The position numbers and the translations under genes are program-made. Under the pieces are notes generated by a model. It made no database searches. It had not been told where the DNA came from and was given only the letters and a program-made list of their open reading frames with translations. Source: Steinernema hermaphroditum (lineage: Eukaryota; Nematoda; Chromadorea; Rhabditida; Steinernematidae). Taken from it: a stretch of DNA of 64,000 bases. Of the stretch, positions 11,041-21,550 are shown piece after piece. The stretch's first letter is position 1. Each line of letters opens with the position of its first letter. The stretch is from contig CM059621.1 in NCBI GenBank assembly GCA_030435675.1, positions 682,001 to 746,000 of the forward strand. The letters run 5' to 3'.

Positions 11041-11291
11041 TCAATATGACCAAAATCTGAAAATATGGGAATAGAGAAAGAAAGGTTTAGGAATTAGTGG
11101 TATTCTTATGGAGCACGCCTCGCCTACCAAGTTGCATCAGACCCGCAAAACATGCTGTGAGGACCGTGGTAGGAGTCCTCAACTGGAGTCCTAGTCAAGT
11201 CAAAAAGCGTCGAATCGAATCGACGCTTGCTTCCACTCATCAAGCCACAAAAAGGACTCACTCGAATCGAATCGTTGTCACGATTACGATC

Positions 11292-11533
11292 TTGTTCTCT
11301 GTGCAAAGTTGCCTACTCTCTCAAAATCCAATCGAGCCCTTGATAAGCTCGTTTATAGTCAAATCCTGAGGATATGAGGATGATTGAAGAAGACAAAGTA
11401 AAGCAATTGAACACCCTACGTTTTAAACAAGAAGATCATTGATATGGTCACTTGGATAAGACAGATTGCTCACTGAATATGCAAAGGGCAGACGCCCATT
11501 TTATAAGTGGGCAACGGGTGAGAAGCAACCAAC
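11292..11533 (+). repeat. 242-bp dispersed repeat, copy 1
   Basis: Nearly identical to 18613-18854 in the same orientation, over exactly 242 bp with few substitutions and no length change. It contains AAGCTCGTTTATAGTC-like and GATATGAGGATGATTG blocks. It has no coding potential that I can see. Confidence 0.85.
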
Positions 11534-11752
11534 CATAAAATGCGGAAACAATTTGATATATTCCATGTATGTACGTAGTTTACAAAGATCACTTACCCTA
11601 AAAATTACACACCGGTATGGTAGCCTATGGAACGTCAAAGAAGGGCGACTGATCCAAGAGGGGAAATTAGAAGATTGCAGAAGCGATCCATGAAATACAG
11701 AAACAGATTTTCCATGACCAGATCATCCCACTTTTTCAAACACCCCATAACG

Positions 11753-11882
11753 CTATAGGAGCCAAAAAACTACTTATCCCTTCGGGAGACTCCCCGTAAG
11801 GTACTGTATAAGGCTTAGAAGGCCGAACAAGGAGCTCGGTCCGGCTGATAGGAGCCAAAAAAATTACTTATCCCTTCGGGAC
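11753..11882 (+). repeat. Two-copy short repeat with a conserved 33-base core
   Basis: A core beginning ATAGGAGCCAAAAAA and ending TTATCCCTTCGGGA occurs at about 11753-11787 and again at about 11846-11881, roughly 93 bp apart. The rest of 11041-13016 between the repeats shows nothing I can assign. Confidence 0.6.
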
Positions 11883-12848
11883 CAGAGTCGTGTCCCGAAC
11901 GTATAAGAACTGAGGCTTTGAAAAGCCGAGACCGAGACCATCGAGGCTTGCAGGACCGAAGAAGATCCCTCGAATTCTCAAACGATAGGAATGGACTGTT
12001 TCTGGGTTTGATATATGTGATCCTAGAAGGGGGTGTCCCGCCACAGATCAGTATCAAGTATCGAGCGATGGAAGAAAACAGAAAGTACGCCCCAAGGTAA
12101 CCTTGACCGACCTGCGTCAAAACGACTCATGTTAATGCTGGTTTTATGGTAACCGCCACATGTCTTCTTATTGTGGCATTTAATCAGAGCATCATAGGTT
12201 AAAGACTATTCAATACCTTTCAGATTAGAATGATAACCGAAACGTTTACGTCTCTGAATGGAACAAAATCCTAATGTGTGTTAACGTCTGTGTGCTGCTC
12301 TGGCGCGAATTATGCACGCCCAGCTGTTTATCGGAAAACATGTCAAATTTTGCATTTTGACGAACTCGATCCGGTGCATAGGAAGGTGGTTAGCGGCCGA
12401 ACTTTGCAGTAAGGGGCAAATATACACAAAATTTGTATTTTTGAGAAGAAATGGCCCGAAAATAGCTGATTGGTTTCGGTCTCTGGCCACATGATATCGC
12501 CTACGGCAAGTTTTCTGGCTGAATGCTCAAACTACAAATACTTTCAGGGAAAATCTTTGAGTCGAAGTTGTTACCTGTTGTTGATTATAAAACCTGACCT
12601 GCCTGGGGTGATCCGATTATTGAGTGAACCTCTTGGTGCACTAGAAGCGAATTAATCAACATTCCTTGTGATTGATGATATGAACCGAAGTTCAAAGACA
12701 TCACACTCGAACAAGGGTGAGAACAGACGGGTACAAGTTGTAGTTCTCGTCGAGGCGAGTCAAACGAGCTACTTCACGAAAACACCGAGTCTGCACATCA
12801 CTGCTCACATAATCTCCCCACCAGAAGCCTCAAGGAAATGAACTTGAC

Positions 12849-12924
12849 GGCCGTCACTGTGGCCAATGTCCCAATAACCAACGAACTTTAGAGTCAAGGC
12901 CGCTTGCTGGGCATTTCCCATGCA
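12849..12924 (+). repeat. 76-bp dispersed repeat, copy 1
   Basis: Matches 19335-19410 in the same orientation (GGCCGTCACTGTGGCCAATG, then a CTTTAGAGTCAA block, then CGCTTGCTGG). Together with the 242-bp repeat upstream it forms a pair of blocks kept in the same order at both loci. Confidence 0.8.
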
Positions 12925-13016
12925 ATGAAAACAAGCGCAGAGATGTCAACGCTTGTTTATATCATTCCCATACTTGTGATGCGCTAATTTAGCTTCCAAT
13001 ATTGCAGGGTGTCTAT

Positions 13017-13244
13017 TCAGAATTGTATGCTCTTTCGAATGATGTACTGCGTGCTCTGACGCGTGTGTTCAATAAAAGTTATGCTTGCTTTTCCGCGTGA
13101 CAGTATTTTCCTGACACCCTGTATTTTGTCCTTAACCGTTTCAATCGCTGCGTGTGATCGCCCAGTGGTTGGTGCTTTTTCCCGTGTGCGCTTTCTTAGA
13201 ATAAGACAAAGAGGTCGAAAATAGGACCAAACTATACAACTCAT
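13017..13244 (-). pseudogene. Fragment resembling a mariner-type transposase
   Basis: An open minus-strand frame of 75 codons contains AAIETVKDKIQ, which resembles the linker between the helix-turn-helix and catalytic parts of mariner/Tc1-like transposases. The same HAAIETV reading occurs on the minus strand near 56720-56693. No catalytic DDE/D segment follows, so this is at most a decayed piece of a DNA transposon. Confidence 0.4.
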
Positions 13245-13556
13245 TATGTTGCCGGACCCCGGCTCAGCTCGGGTCAGTTGGCTTCTCCGCTAATCAGTCG
13301 TTTATGGAGGATATCTCAGATCTCAAAGACTGACTTATCATATTCGCACTCTCTTCTATGTATAACATTTTTATTTAATTATCTACATAAAAAACAATGC
13401 TACTGTTACTACATAGTGCATGCTTTGGAGAGAAGTAACGAGTGAGGGGATTAACATGAACAAGAATGAGATCGTTAAGTTACGATATGAATCTGAACTT
13501 GATGTAGGTTACTGTAATGGTGACGATCACCGACGATATGAGATAGCTTGGGGTGA

Positions 13557-16500
13557 TTAAGAATCGGGACTATTCGAATACGAGTCGTCGTTCCCCATGT
13601 ACATCGGCGTGGCAGCTCTGTGTTGGGGGTCCTGCTGGCGAACGCCATTGATGTTGGCCTGGAGTTGAGGGTCGACGACCATGATGACCTGTGGGGGTGG
13701 AGCTGGCGCCGCCACGAGAGGAAAGTGGTGGAAAGGGAATGGCGCATCCACGCAGTTGGAGTAGGTCCCCTGAAGATAGGGATTCATGACATCTCCACAT
13801 GATCGATAGGTACCTGATTCGTCACAACGTTCTGACAATAGAGGCATCCGGCAGGGCAGGTCTGATAGGGAAAGCCTTGCTTTATCTGACCCTAAAGTAC
13901 GGTAGGATTTGACATCGTCTGCGAAGGGAACATGTACCGCGATGGGCCAGTGCGCGGAAAGCCATCCGACGGAGAGTTCCAAATGGCGGATGCGGGCTCT
14001 CATGCTGAAACGGGCTCATCTATGTGATCAAGGAAGCGATTCTTACTGATTCATTTGGTCGTGCTGGAAGCGAATCGCAGCTTCGAGGTTGTGCAACATG
14101 GCGGAGATGTGGGCATCGCTGAAAGTTATGAAAATGAAAGGGGTTGAAAGTAGCACAAAAAGTATCAGTTTTGCTTAACTTGAACGCATAGATAGAGTTG
14201 GAGCGTACCGTCTATATTCAAGACGGGAAACAGAATAAGAGATCGAATGATCTCGCGTTTTGAAGCTACGAAAATGACTATTATTCCGTCTAGATGCTCT
14301 GTTGGGGCAGTCTGTAGAAGCAAAGCAAATTTTCTTATGCGAAAATGCCAAAAACATGGGTCAGAAATGCTCGTCCCATGGATTTGGACACATGTGCCAG
14401 TCATTCAAACAGCCCCCTCCCCAATCCGGTGGTTTCTCTCGCTAGAAACAGTCTATTCCTATCGTTTGAGCAGTCGTGAGATCTTCGTCCTCCAAGCCTT
14501 GGCTCCTATTTTTGGCACTGTGGACCAGAGATCGGAATTCGACCAAAAAAGTCATCGAGTCCGAGTCCGAGTCGGGACTCGAAAGAATTCGCCGGACTCG
14601 ATCGAGTCCGAGTCCGAAACGAGTCCGGAACACAGTATAAATTTTACTAATTTTAATTTTTTTTCGCCCTCATTTCAAGCTGCTCCGATGGGATCCTGTC
14701 GCAGGTTGATAGAAGCTTCAAAGGGACTGCGACAAAAGGATAGAACGTTGCTTCTATCTTGCGAGGGCGTAGGTGGGTCGTGAGGTACTAGGACATTTGC
14801 GCTTTCGATTTCAGCAATCTTTCCTTGGGTACACTATGCGCTTTGTCCAGTGCTGATGACCAATCGGGTTGTTTAAACGTTTTTGAGGCACATCCCTACT
14901 TCTTGTCAAAAAATACGGCAGTAGTACGCTATTTCATAAAAAAATTTTTTGAATTTTTGATTTACTGCTGTCACGTTTTTCGTTCAGTATTTGATTATTC
15001 ATCAGACATCAGATGACATCAAACATCCATTCAAAAATGATCAAAGAGCCATCAAAACAGCCTCAATTCGATGTAAATGTAGTTTAAAAAATGGCTACCA
15101 CAGTCAGAAATTAAAAAGAATCACAAGACTATATTCATGGATTTTTTACACAATCAAAACTTAAAACTGACATGGTGGAGCCGACCTTCAATTGGGTGTG
15201 ATTTATTGAAATGAATTGAGGCTGTAATCGGCTCCTGGTCTGAATATTAGACTCATCAAACCGTTTGTGAACCATGTATTTCAACGAAACTTGCCGCAAA
15301 ATGTTATATAGCAAGCGACGAACATGAGTAAGCACGCGCCGGTAAAAACAAAACGAAAGAAATGACGTGTTGCGCCAGGGTGATCGCGGCAGGACCATGT
15401 TTTCGGCTTCGCCGCGGTGCTTTATTTCTTCATACAATTCAATTCACGGCCGTCCGGCAGGACTCGATTCGGGCTCGAGCCGGATTAGATTTGGACTCGA
15501 GTCCCGAGTCCGGAGTCCGGACTCGATGTTATTGGCGCCATCGAGTCCGAGTCCGAGTCCGGACTCGACCCTCAAAATGGTGTCGAGTCCGAGTCCGAGT
15601 CCGAGTCCGAGTCCGAGTCCGAGTCCGAGTCCGAGTCCGAGTCCGAGTCCGAGTCCGAGTCCGGACTCGAGTCCGCGGACTCGAGCCCGGACTCACGAAC
15701 GCTTTCCCTCATCATTTCATTTCACCTCTTTCACCTCGCGAAGAAATCGCGGCGCTCCTAGGCCCCTCGGCCGTCGTCTTAAACGTCGGTCGCATTTCGC
15801 GATTGGATTTTGACGCTCAGACAGCGGTGTAATTAAGGATTTACATTCCTAATGACGCTTCATCAAAGTGCGACTTGACGAGAGTTCGGAGAAGGGAGCT
15901 TTTTTATAGATTGTGAGAGTTCGTTGAAGTGAAACTGACAAGGAAAGGTCCCAAACTGTCCCACGCCGATTCGGCTGAAATTTGGCATGGAGGTTGGCTT
16001 GCCAGAGTGTAGCAATACCTAATAGGTTTCATCGGTGAATGGCCTCAGAAAACCTTAAAGAAATGGTCAAGAAACTGATAAGACCACCGTGTCTTTTGTG
16101 ATCATCAGGGACATCGTGTTGGGACCTTACAACTACAGAGGACAAAATCCACTATGAACTTAGTTTAAACCCGTCATTCACCGATGAAACCCATCAGGTT
16201 CTGCTACACTCTAGCACCTCTCTCTTCCAGCCAAATTTCAGCCGAATCGGCGTGGGACAGTTTGGGACCTCTCCTTGTGAGTGATTTGGGCTTATTTTTG
16301 AAAAAAGCTTAGGTTTACATGCTCAAACACACTATCGCTGTTTTGGGATTCACTTGGATTGGATGGTCTTAGTCATCGTTGTTTATTTCGCAATATTTTC
16401 CCCATTATGTACTGAATCTCTATCTTATGGATACGGCCTTTGACGGACAATCTAAAGCCGCTCTCATGTCTACGTCACAACCACTTCCATCTAATTGTGG

Positions 16501-16628
16501 ATACACAGCAATCAACACTTATGAGTCATCAGGGAAACTCACGATGGAAACGAGTATCCCGGCTGCGCATTAGGCTCCACCGCCTGGAACCCCTGCTGGT
16601 CGTTTTGTCCTTGCGCCGAAGCCGCCAT
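13557..16628 (-). CDS. Five-exon gene of unknown function
   Basis: Model: exons 16628-16543, 14118-14047, 14004-13938, 13861-13814, 13769-13557; 161 residues, with all junctions GT-AG and phases consistent. The first exon starts ATGGCGGCTTCGGCG and ends at a GTGAGT donor; the first intron is 2.4 kb. The product begins with a Gln/Gly/Pro-rich stretch, has a helical DAHISAMLHNLEAAIRFQ segment (about residues 30-47), a small Cys-rich part (TCPAGCLYCQNVVTN, about 76-90), a Pro-rich patch (VAAPAPPPQVIMVVD) and a polar Ser/Asn-rich tail. I recognise no family. No signal peptide or membrane helix is evident. An alternative without introns 3 and 4 (14004-13557 as one exon) is also in frame, so the Cys-rich part is uncertain. 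The terminal exon and exon 2 are the safest parts. Confidence 0.55.
14550..14640. repeat. CGAGTC-type degenerate simple repeat
   Basis: A cluster of CGAGTCCGAGTC-like hexamers, also interrupted by GGACTCGA in the other orientation. It is a smaller member of the family seen at 15460-15690, also inside the long intron. Confidence 0.7.
15305..15412 (+). repeat. Dispersed repeat shared with 56110-56222
   Basis: The region with GTAAGCACGCGCC and ending GATCGCGGCAGGACCATG is similar in order and spacing to 56110-56222, which ends GATCGCGGCGGGACCACG, in the same orientation. I read them as diverged copies of one interspersed repeat. Confidence 0.55.
15460..15690 (+). repeat. (CGAGTC)n hexanucleotide microsatellite
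   Basis: A near-perfect run of about fifteen GAGTCC units (15583-15663) flanked by degenerate CGAGTC/GACTCGA hexamers. It lies in intron 1 of the 13557-16628 gene, on the opposite strand. Open frames across it (Ser-Pro or Arg-Val repeats) are artefacts of the six-base period. Confidence 0.9.
15938..16278. mobile_element. Fold-back MITE, about 340 bp
   Basis: The ends are long inverted repeats: ACAAGGAAAGGTCCCAAACT at the left (15938 onward) and its complement ending at 16278. They are followed inward by GCCGATTCGGCTGAAATTT and, further in, TTTCATCGGTGAATG. The arms are about 105 bp with a loop of about 130 bp. There is no coding sequence. I could not identify a clear target duplication. It lies in the long first intron of the 13557-16628 gene. 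Confidence 0.8.
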
Positions 16629-18612
16629 CGTCGATAAGAAGGTCGCCAAAATAGGAACACCTGGAAGCAAATGCGTGGAGCGCAAAAGCGCAAAGCGCCA
16701 GGATGGACGAATGTCCGGAGTGCGCGCGTTGTTATGGGAACTCCGCAGGGCGCAAAGGTGAAGGGAGGCGATGGGAAGGCGCGCGGCGTGGGTATCCATA
16801 ACGACGCCGGCGGGATTAAGTTGGATGCGATGTGCGCTTGGACGCTAATTGAACTGGAAGTAATTAGAAGTGGATTGGCGCGCCCTGTGGGTCTATTTTC
16901 TACGGTGGAGAGGGCAAAGGTGTAACGGCAAGATAGGGGCAGAGATTACAGGGAAAAACACCAAAATAGGGAGGGATGAAACAAACAAAAGCGTGCTTGT
17001 TATCTAAGGTTTTTAAGGCAGTGATTAGGTTTTGATTTTGAGGAGTGCCGGGAAAAACAAGCGGTAAAAAATATGAGCTTGGGCGTGTGATTGGGCCGGT
17101 ATGTACCCGAACCGAATATCGGATTCGCACTGTATCCTTCGGATCTTATCCGCCACGCCTTAGTTCTTTAGATTCCTTAGCCGCTTCGACGCAACGACGC
17201 AAACTAATGGAATCACTGACTATGATGCCGTCAACGCCAGATGCAAAGAAGCGATGTGATGCAGTACCTTGTGTTTATCCCTTGTGTTTGTGTCACAAAG
17301 AGAGGCGTGAGGGGGAGCAGACGAACAGAGAAACTGCACACTTACAAGGGGAGGCATCCAAGTGCCAGACGAGGATTTGATGGGGTGGTAGACACCTAAC
17401 TTTTGCAGGGTGTTTAGGTTGTGAATCTTGATTGAGGGCACGGGATTGGGCTCTCAAATCTCAACCCGATCCTCGTCTGGCACTTGGATGCCTTCCCTTC
17501 TTAGGTTTGTAAGGCACTCCTCGTCTTCAAGAGTATCTTTGAGAATCCATTTCAATAAAAACAACAATCCACGAGTCATGGCTGCCCATGGGCGGGCCAT
17601 TTTCACTTTTGGACAGCCAATGGATGGTCATGAACAACCTGTGTGAGCCATGTCCCTCCCTATGTGATAATGGCCATTCATAACTGTCCACGAGCATCCA
17701 CGTCCATAAGTGAAAATGGCCCGACTATCCACGAGGACGGTCCCATAGCCATATTCATGTTTTATACCTAGCATGAAATATCTGATTCCAGTGAGATGTA
17801 TCTGCTTTGAATTGTTTGTAAAGATCAAAATGCCGACATCAAAAGCAGAACTTCCGCTTTTTTGATATCTGCGATGTTCCACACAGGACTGAAGACATCC
17901 TCATCGCTTCACGGGCACAAAAAGCAATATCCATAAATAAGCGCGCAAGCCATCGAGCCCATTATTAGCGCGCCGTCAGCTCCATTTCCGGCGTGTGGCC
18001 GTCGGACGCGCGAAACTCCCAAGATTTCGGTGGCGCCGCATGAATAAAACATGAAACAAGAGAGTATAATGGCACTCGCCGTGCAAGGCGGCCGCGGCCG
18101 CCTAGCGTTAGGTTGTGCCGCTAACGGCGATCTAATTAAGGTAATTTGTCGCCGCATGTGACCCGAGCGGGAAGGCGTCGTGCACGCGTATGCGTCAAGA
18201 AAAAGAGGATATTGCTCGGAGGGGGAGAAGGAGACGGAAGTGTGGCGATGACATGTTTAGGAGCAGTCAAGTTTTTCGGCATTCGGAAAGATTAGGGGTA
18301 GATCGCTTTTTTTTTGAAAATTTATATGAAATCAATTCCCTATAGACGAGGGATTAGAGTTGTCATCGGTCCAACGCGAAAATCCGCATTTTTTGCAGTA
18401 GGGACCAATTCTGAAGATTGATCCAAAAATTTTTGATTGAACTGGCTTCGCCTCACCATATATAAAAATGCGACCGATTAACTAAGAAGTCCATTCAAAA
18501 ATTTTAGGGTTTGGGTTCCGATTTTCGGGTTTGATGGCAAATTGAACCTTGTTTTGCAGGTCGGTCTAATTTTTTGGATCATGCTGGGCCATGACTTTGG
18601 GATAGAGCTATT
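16629..18612. other. Intergenic stretch with small inverted repeats
   Basis: No gene that I can support. It contains a perfect 24-bp inverted repeat (17353-17376 against 17469-17492, GGCATCCAAGTGCCAGACGA...) and, at 17590-17730, a weaker inverted pair around GGGCCATTTTCACTT / AAGTGAAAATGGCCC. Both look like MITE remains. The part from 17900 to 18180 is GC-rich without an open frame of note. Confidence 0.5.
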
Positions 18613-18854
18613 TTGTTCTTTGTGCAAAGTTGCCCACTCTCTCAAAATCAAATCGAGCCCTTGATAAGCTCGTTTATAGTCAAATCCTGAGGATATGAGG
18701 ATGATTGAAGAAGACAAAGTAAAGTAATTGAACACCCTGAGTTTTGAACAAGAAGGTCATTGATATGGTCACTTGGATAAGACAGATTGCTTACTGAATA
18801 TGCAACGGGCAGATGCCAATTTTATAAGTGGGCAACGCATGAGAAGCAACCAAC
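18613..18854 (+). repeat. 242-bp dispersed repeat, copy 2
   Basis: Second copy of the repeat at 11292-11533, same orientation and same length. Confidence 0.85.
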
Positions 18855-19334
18855 TAGGGGTGGGCAAGGGGTGAGTCGATTATGGTCCCGGAACGAAATC
18901 CCTCAATTCGCAATGTACCGCGACGGTCGCGTGGGAGTGTAAAATACGGTGGATTTGTGGGCAGTTTACAGTAAAAATGGCCAGTTTACCCCTTTTTTCT
19001 CGGCTGGGGTAGGCACAAAGGAGTCTACCCGATAGTACGTGGCTTGATAAACGATCATATTGCAAAACATAAGGCAAAATGACGATTTTTCCACAAAAGT
19101 CAACCTCTTAGGCGAAATCCGCCAATGAAACATAGTAATTTCGATGTACTGCTGCATAGAGCTAGGCGAGCTCTATTGATTAGACCCCCCTTTACTCCCC
19201 CCCCCCCCGGCCAAGGAAAAAGGGGTAAACAGGTCATTTTATGTAAATCTACCGTAGTTTCCTGCCATTGAGGGAGATCGTTGCGGGACCACACGCTAAA
19301 CCTCCTACTTTACTTCAATGTTTTGACCCATACC

Positions 19335-19410
19335 GGCCGTCACTGTGGCCAATGTCCCAAGGGCCAACGAGCTTTAGAGTCAAGACCGCTTGCTGGACAT
19401 GTCCCATGCA
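19335..19410 (+). repeat. 76-bp dispersed repeat, copy 2
   Basis: Second copy of 12849-12924. It lies 480 bp after the 242-bp repeat, whereas at the first locus the gap is about 1.3 kb. Confidence 0.8.
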
Positions 19411-19742
19411 GATGGCTTTGGCTCTTCGTAGATACCGCTGGTGTGGTAGAACATCGATTGGTATGGGTTAATAGAACAAAAATGGCACTAAATGTGCAGG
19501 CATTAGAACAACAGGGTGATAAACAGTGAAAAAGAACGGCGTGACTATCGTTGTCACGACAAGTTGTAGAGACTTCTCTTCTCGCGGCGGCGCGGGTGGA
19601 GTCAGATGGTGGCTACCAGTGATGAGTCTCGATCTTAAGTCAAAGTTTTTGAGTTTCGATGTCGAAATCTTGATTCAAATCTTCTTGACAGAACGTTCGA
19701 ACTATGACTGATTCTTTATCTTTATTTAACTTAAACATAGCA

Positions 19743-20618
19743 TCAAACGTTAAGATAATGTTTCCGGTAGCAAATCATAATGTAGCCACTCTCATCGATT
19801 TTGACTGTGAGCTTTGTTCCATTAGGCGCTGTCCACCGTGCTTTCTTCTGTTGAGGCCAATCCCGCAAATCATATGCGTACTCTGGGTAAAGTTGATTTA
19901 GCTCTTTGACATCAAAAGAAGGTGCTCCTATTAGATTTGCAATATCACGTATCTCTCCTTTGACAAACCGCTCAAAGAAAGTGGTGACCATGTCGAAATC
20001 CAATACAAAGTTCGAGAAAGAAATATCGAGACAATTAAAGTAAGATGACTTCATAAACGAGTTTAGCGAGCTTTGCACGTGCTGGGGCCATCCATTGCCA
20101 AACAACGTAAGACCCCTCCCGTCTCCATGACCGATTTGAGCTCGAACGAATTCGTGAGATGCTTCTCCACATTCATGCACAAATATGAGCCCAAACTCTC
20201 TGCACTCTCTTAACCCATGGAACACAACGTCCCTGCAGGGTTTTGGGAGCTTTCTACTATCAGCTTGAACATAAAATGTGCACCGACACATTATCGAGAG
20301 TATCAGTGGCATCACCTTCCGCTTAAAATCTCGCATCGAGAACGTCTCACCCGTTTCCTTTGTCTTCCTCAAATATAGCATATCAATTCTGTCGTATTTG
20401 TAGTCGATGTTGACGTGTCCGCTCTGGCGTGATGCAAATAATTTCATTTCAGTTCCTTCCTCGTTTGAATACAGGAAGACAGATAATCTTCGGCGTTTCA
20501 CGCAGTGGACATCAGCGATAGACGACCAATGTCCGCTCAGTAGCCTCACTTTCGTGATGTATTCCTGTAGAAAGAGACCAATGACATCGTCGATAAACGC
20601 AAGAGGAAGGAAATTCAT
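19743..20618 (-). CDS. Single-exon nematode orphan protein, possibly F-box-like
   Basis: One uninterrupted frame. I start at the methionine at 20618 (MNFLPLAFIDDVIGLF), giving 291 residues; an upstream in-frame Met at 20693 would add 25. The opening, with a hydrophobic xPLxFIxDVI stretch, and the later WSSIADVH remind me of lineage-expanded nematode proteins whose N terminus resembles an F-box, which would make it a substrate adaptor for a Skp1-cullin ligase. That is a resemblance by eye only. There is no signal peptide or membrane helix. The rest is a mixed alpha/beta composition with scattered Cys. The long intron-free frame in a region of intron-rich genes suggests either a recently retroposed or a naturally intronless family. 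Near its stop lies another small AATAAG-like signal. Confidence 0.65.
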   Translation of the reverse strand: MNFLPLAFIDDVIGLFLQEYITKVRLLSGHWSSIADVHCVKRRRLSVFLYSNEEGTEMKLFASRQSGHVNIDYKYDRIDMLYLRKTKETGETFSMRDFKRKVMPLILSIMCRCTFYVQADSRKLPKPCRDVVFHGLRECREFGLIFVHECGEASHEFVRAQIGHGDGRGLTLFGNGWPQHVQSSLNSFMKSSYFNCLDISFSNFVLDFDMVTTFFERFVKGEIRDIANLIGAPSFDVKELNQLYPEYAYDLRDWPQQKKARWTAPNGTKLTVKIDESGYIMICYRKHYLNV

Positions 20619-21550
20619 GAAAACGTATGCGGGGTCCCGGAGACAAATGAAACGTGAATATATGTGGTGTTCGTCTTCCATATAGCATCGCAAAATTTAC
20701 CGAGTCTGTACTCCTGAATCAAAGGATTACCAGAGCGGAGCAGGACTCTCCGCGGAACAACTGGCCGCGGACCTTCTGTGCACCGGCGGAGAGTTGGGTA
20801 TGGATGTACGGATGGATGAGCATCCATAACAAATAAGATATACATATCCCGGAGATCAGGGACAATAAGCTACAGATTAGTGGAATCACGATGCATCAGA
20901 TGCATTACGATCGGATGGAAGTGATGCATCTCAAGCAATGCTAACCCTTACGATGTAGGTTCTCAGTCGATGCCCGATTTAATTCACTGATGGATCGGTT
21001 CCTCAAACTGAAAATATGCTCTATCTCGAATAATACGAATAATTGGACCCCTCCGGCACGCTTTTTAACTCAATTACCGTCATTATTGAGGTTAACATCG
21101 AGTTCAGCGACCCCGAAAGCAGGGGGCACAAGAATTTTCGGCATTTTTACCACCAAAATTCAAAAATTGACCCTTTCAACATGGCGAATACCGTAATCCG
21201 ATGGGAAAACGCGCAGAACGCCGTGTGTGGTCCCCTCCTTTCTTTTTTCCCAGTGGGTATTGGGCGAGGGTTGCGGCGTTTCGGTTCTCTTTAGTTGACT
21301 GTTCCATAGTTTTGGGTGCTGATGGGCTACTTACGGAAGTCTGTGTCATTCGGTGAAACCAATTATAGATTTTTTTGGCGTATTTAGATGTTGACACATC
21401 TCCTAACTCCGACAGTTCGCTTCAGAAGTACACACAGACTGTCTGTATCTGGTTCGATCAGCTAGACGTGCTCTCCTGCATTGGTCGACTCATTTCAAAG
21501 ATCGTTTCTTTCGAATTCGGTTGTACTGCTGCTGGAAGACCTCTCGACCG

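Noticed and set aside
15362..15832. Long open frames with Ser-Pro or Arg-Val repeats
   Set aside because: They are produced by the (CGAGTC)n array, whose six-base period keeps all frames open.
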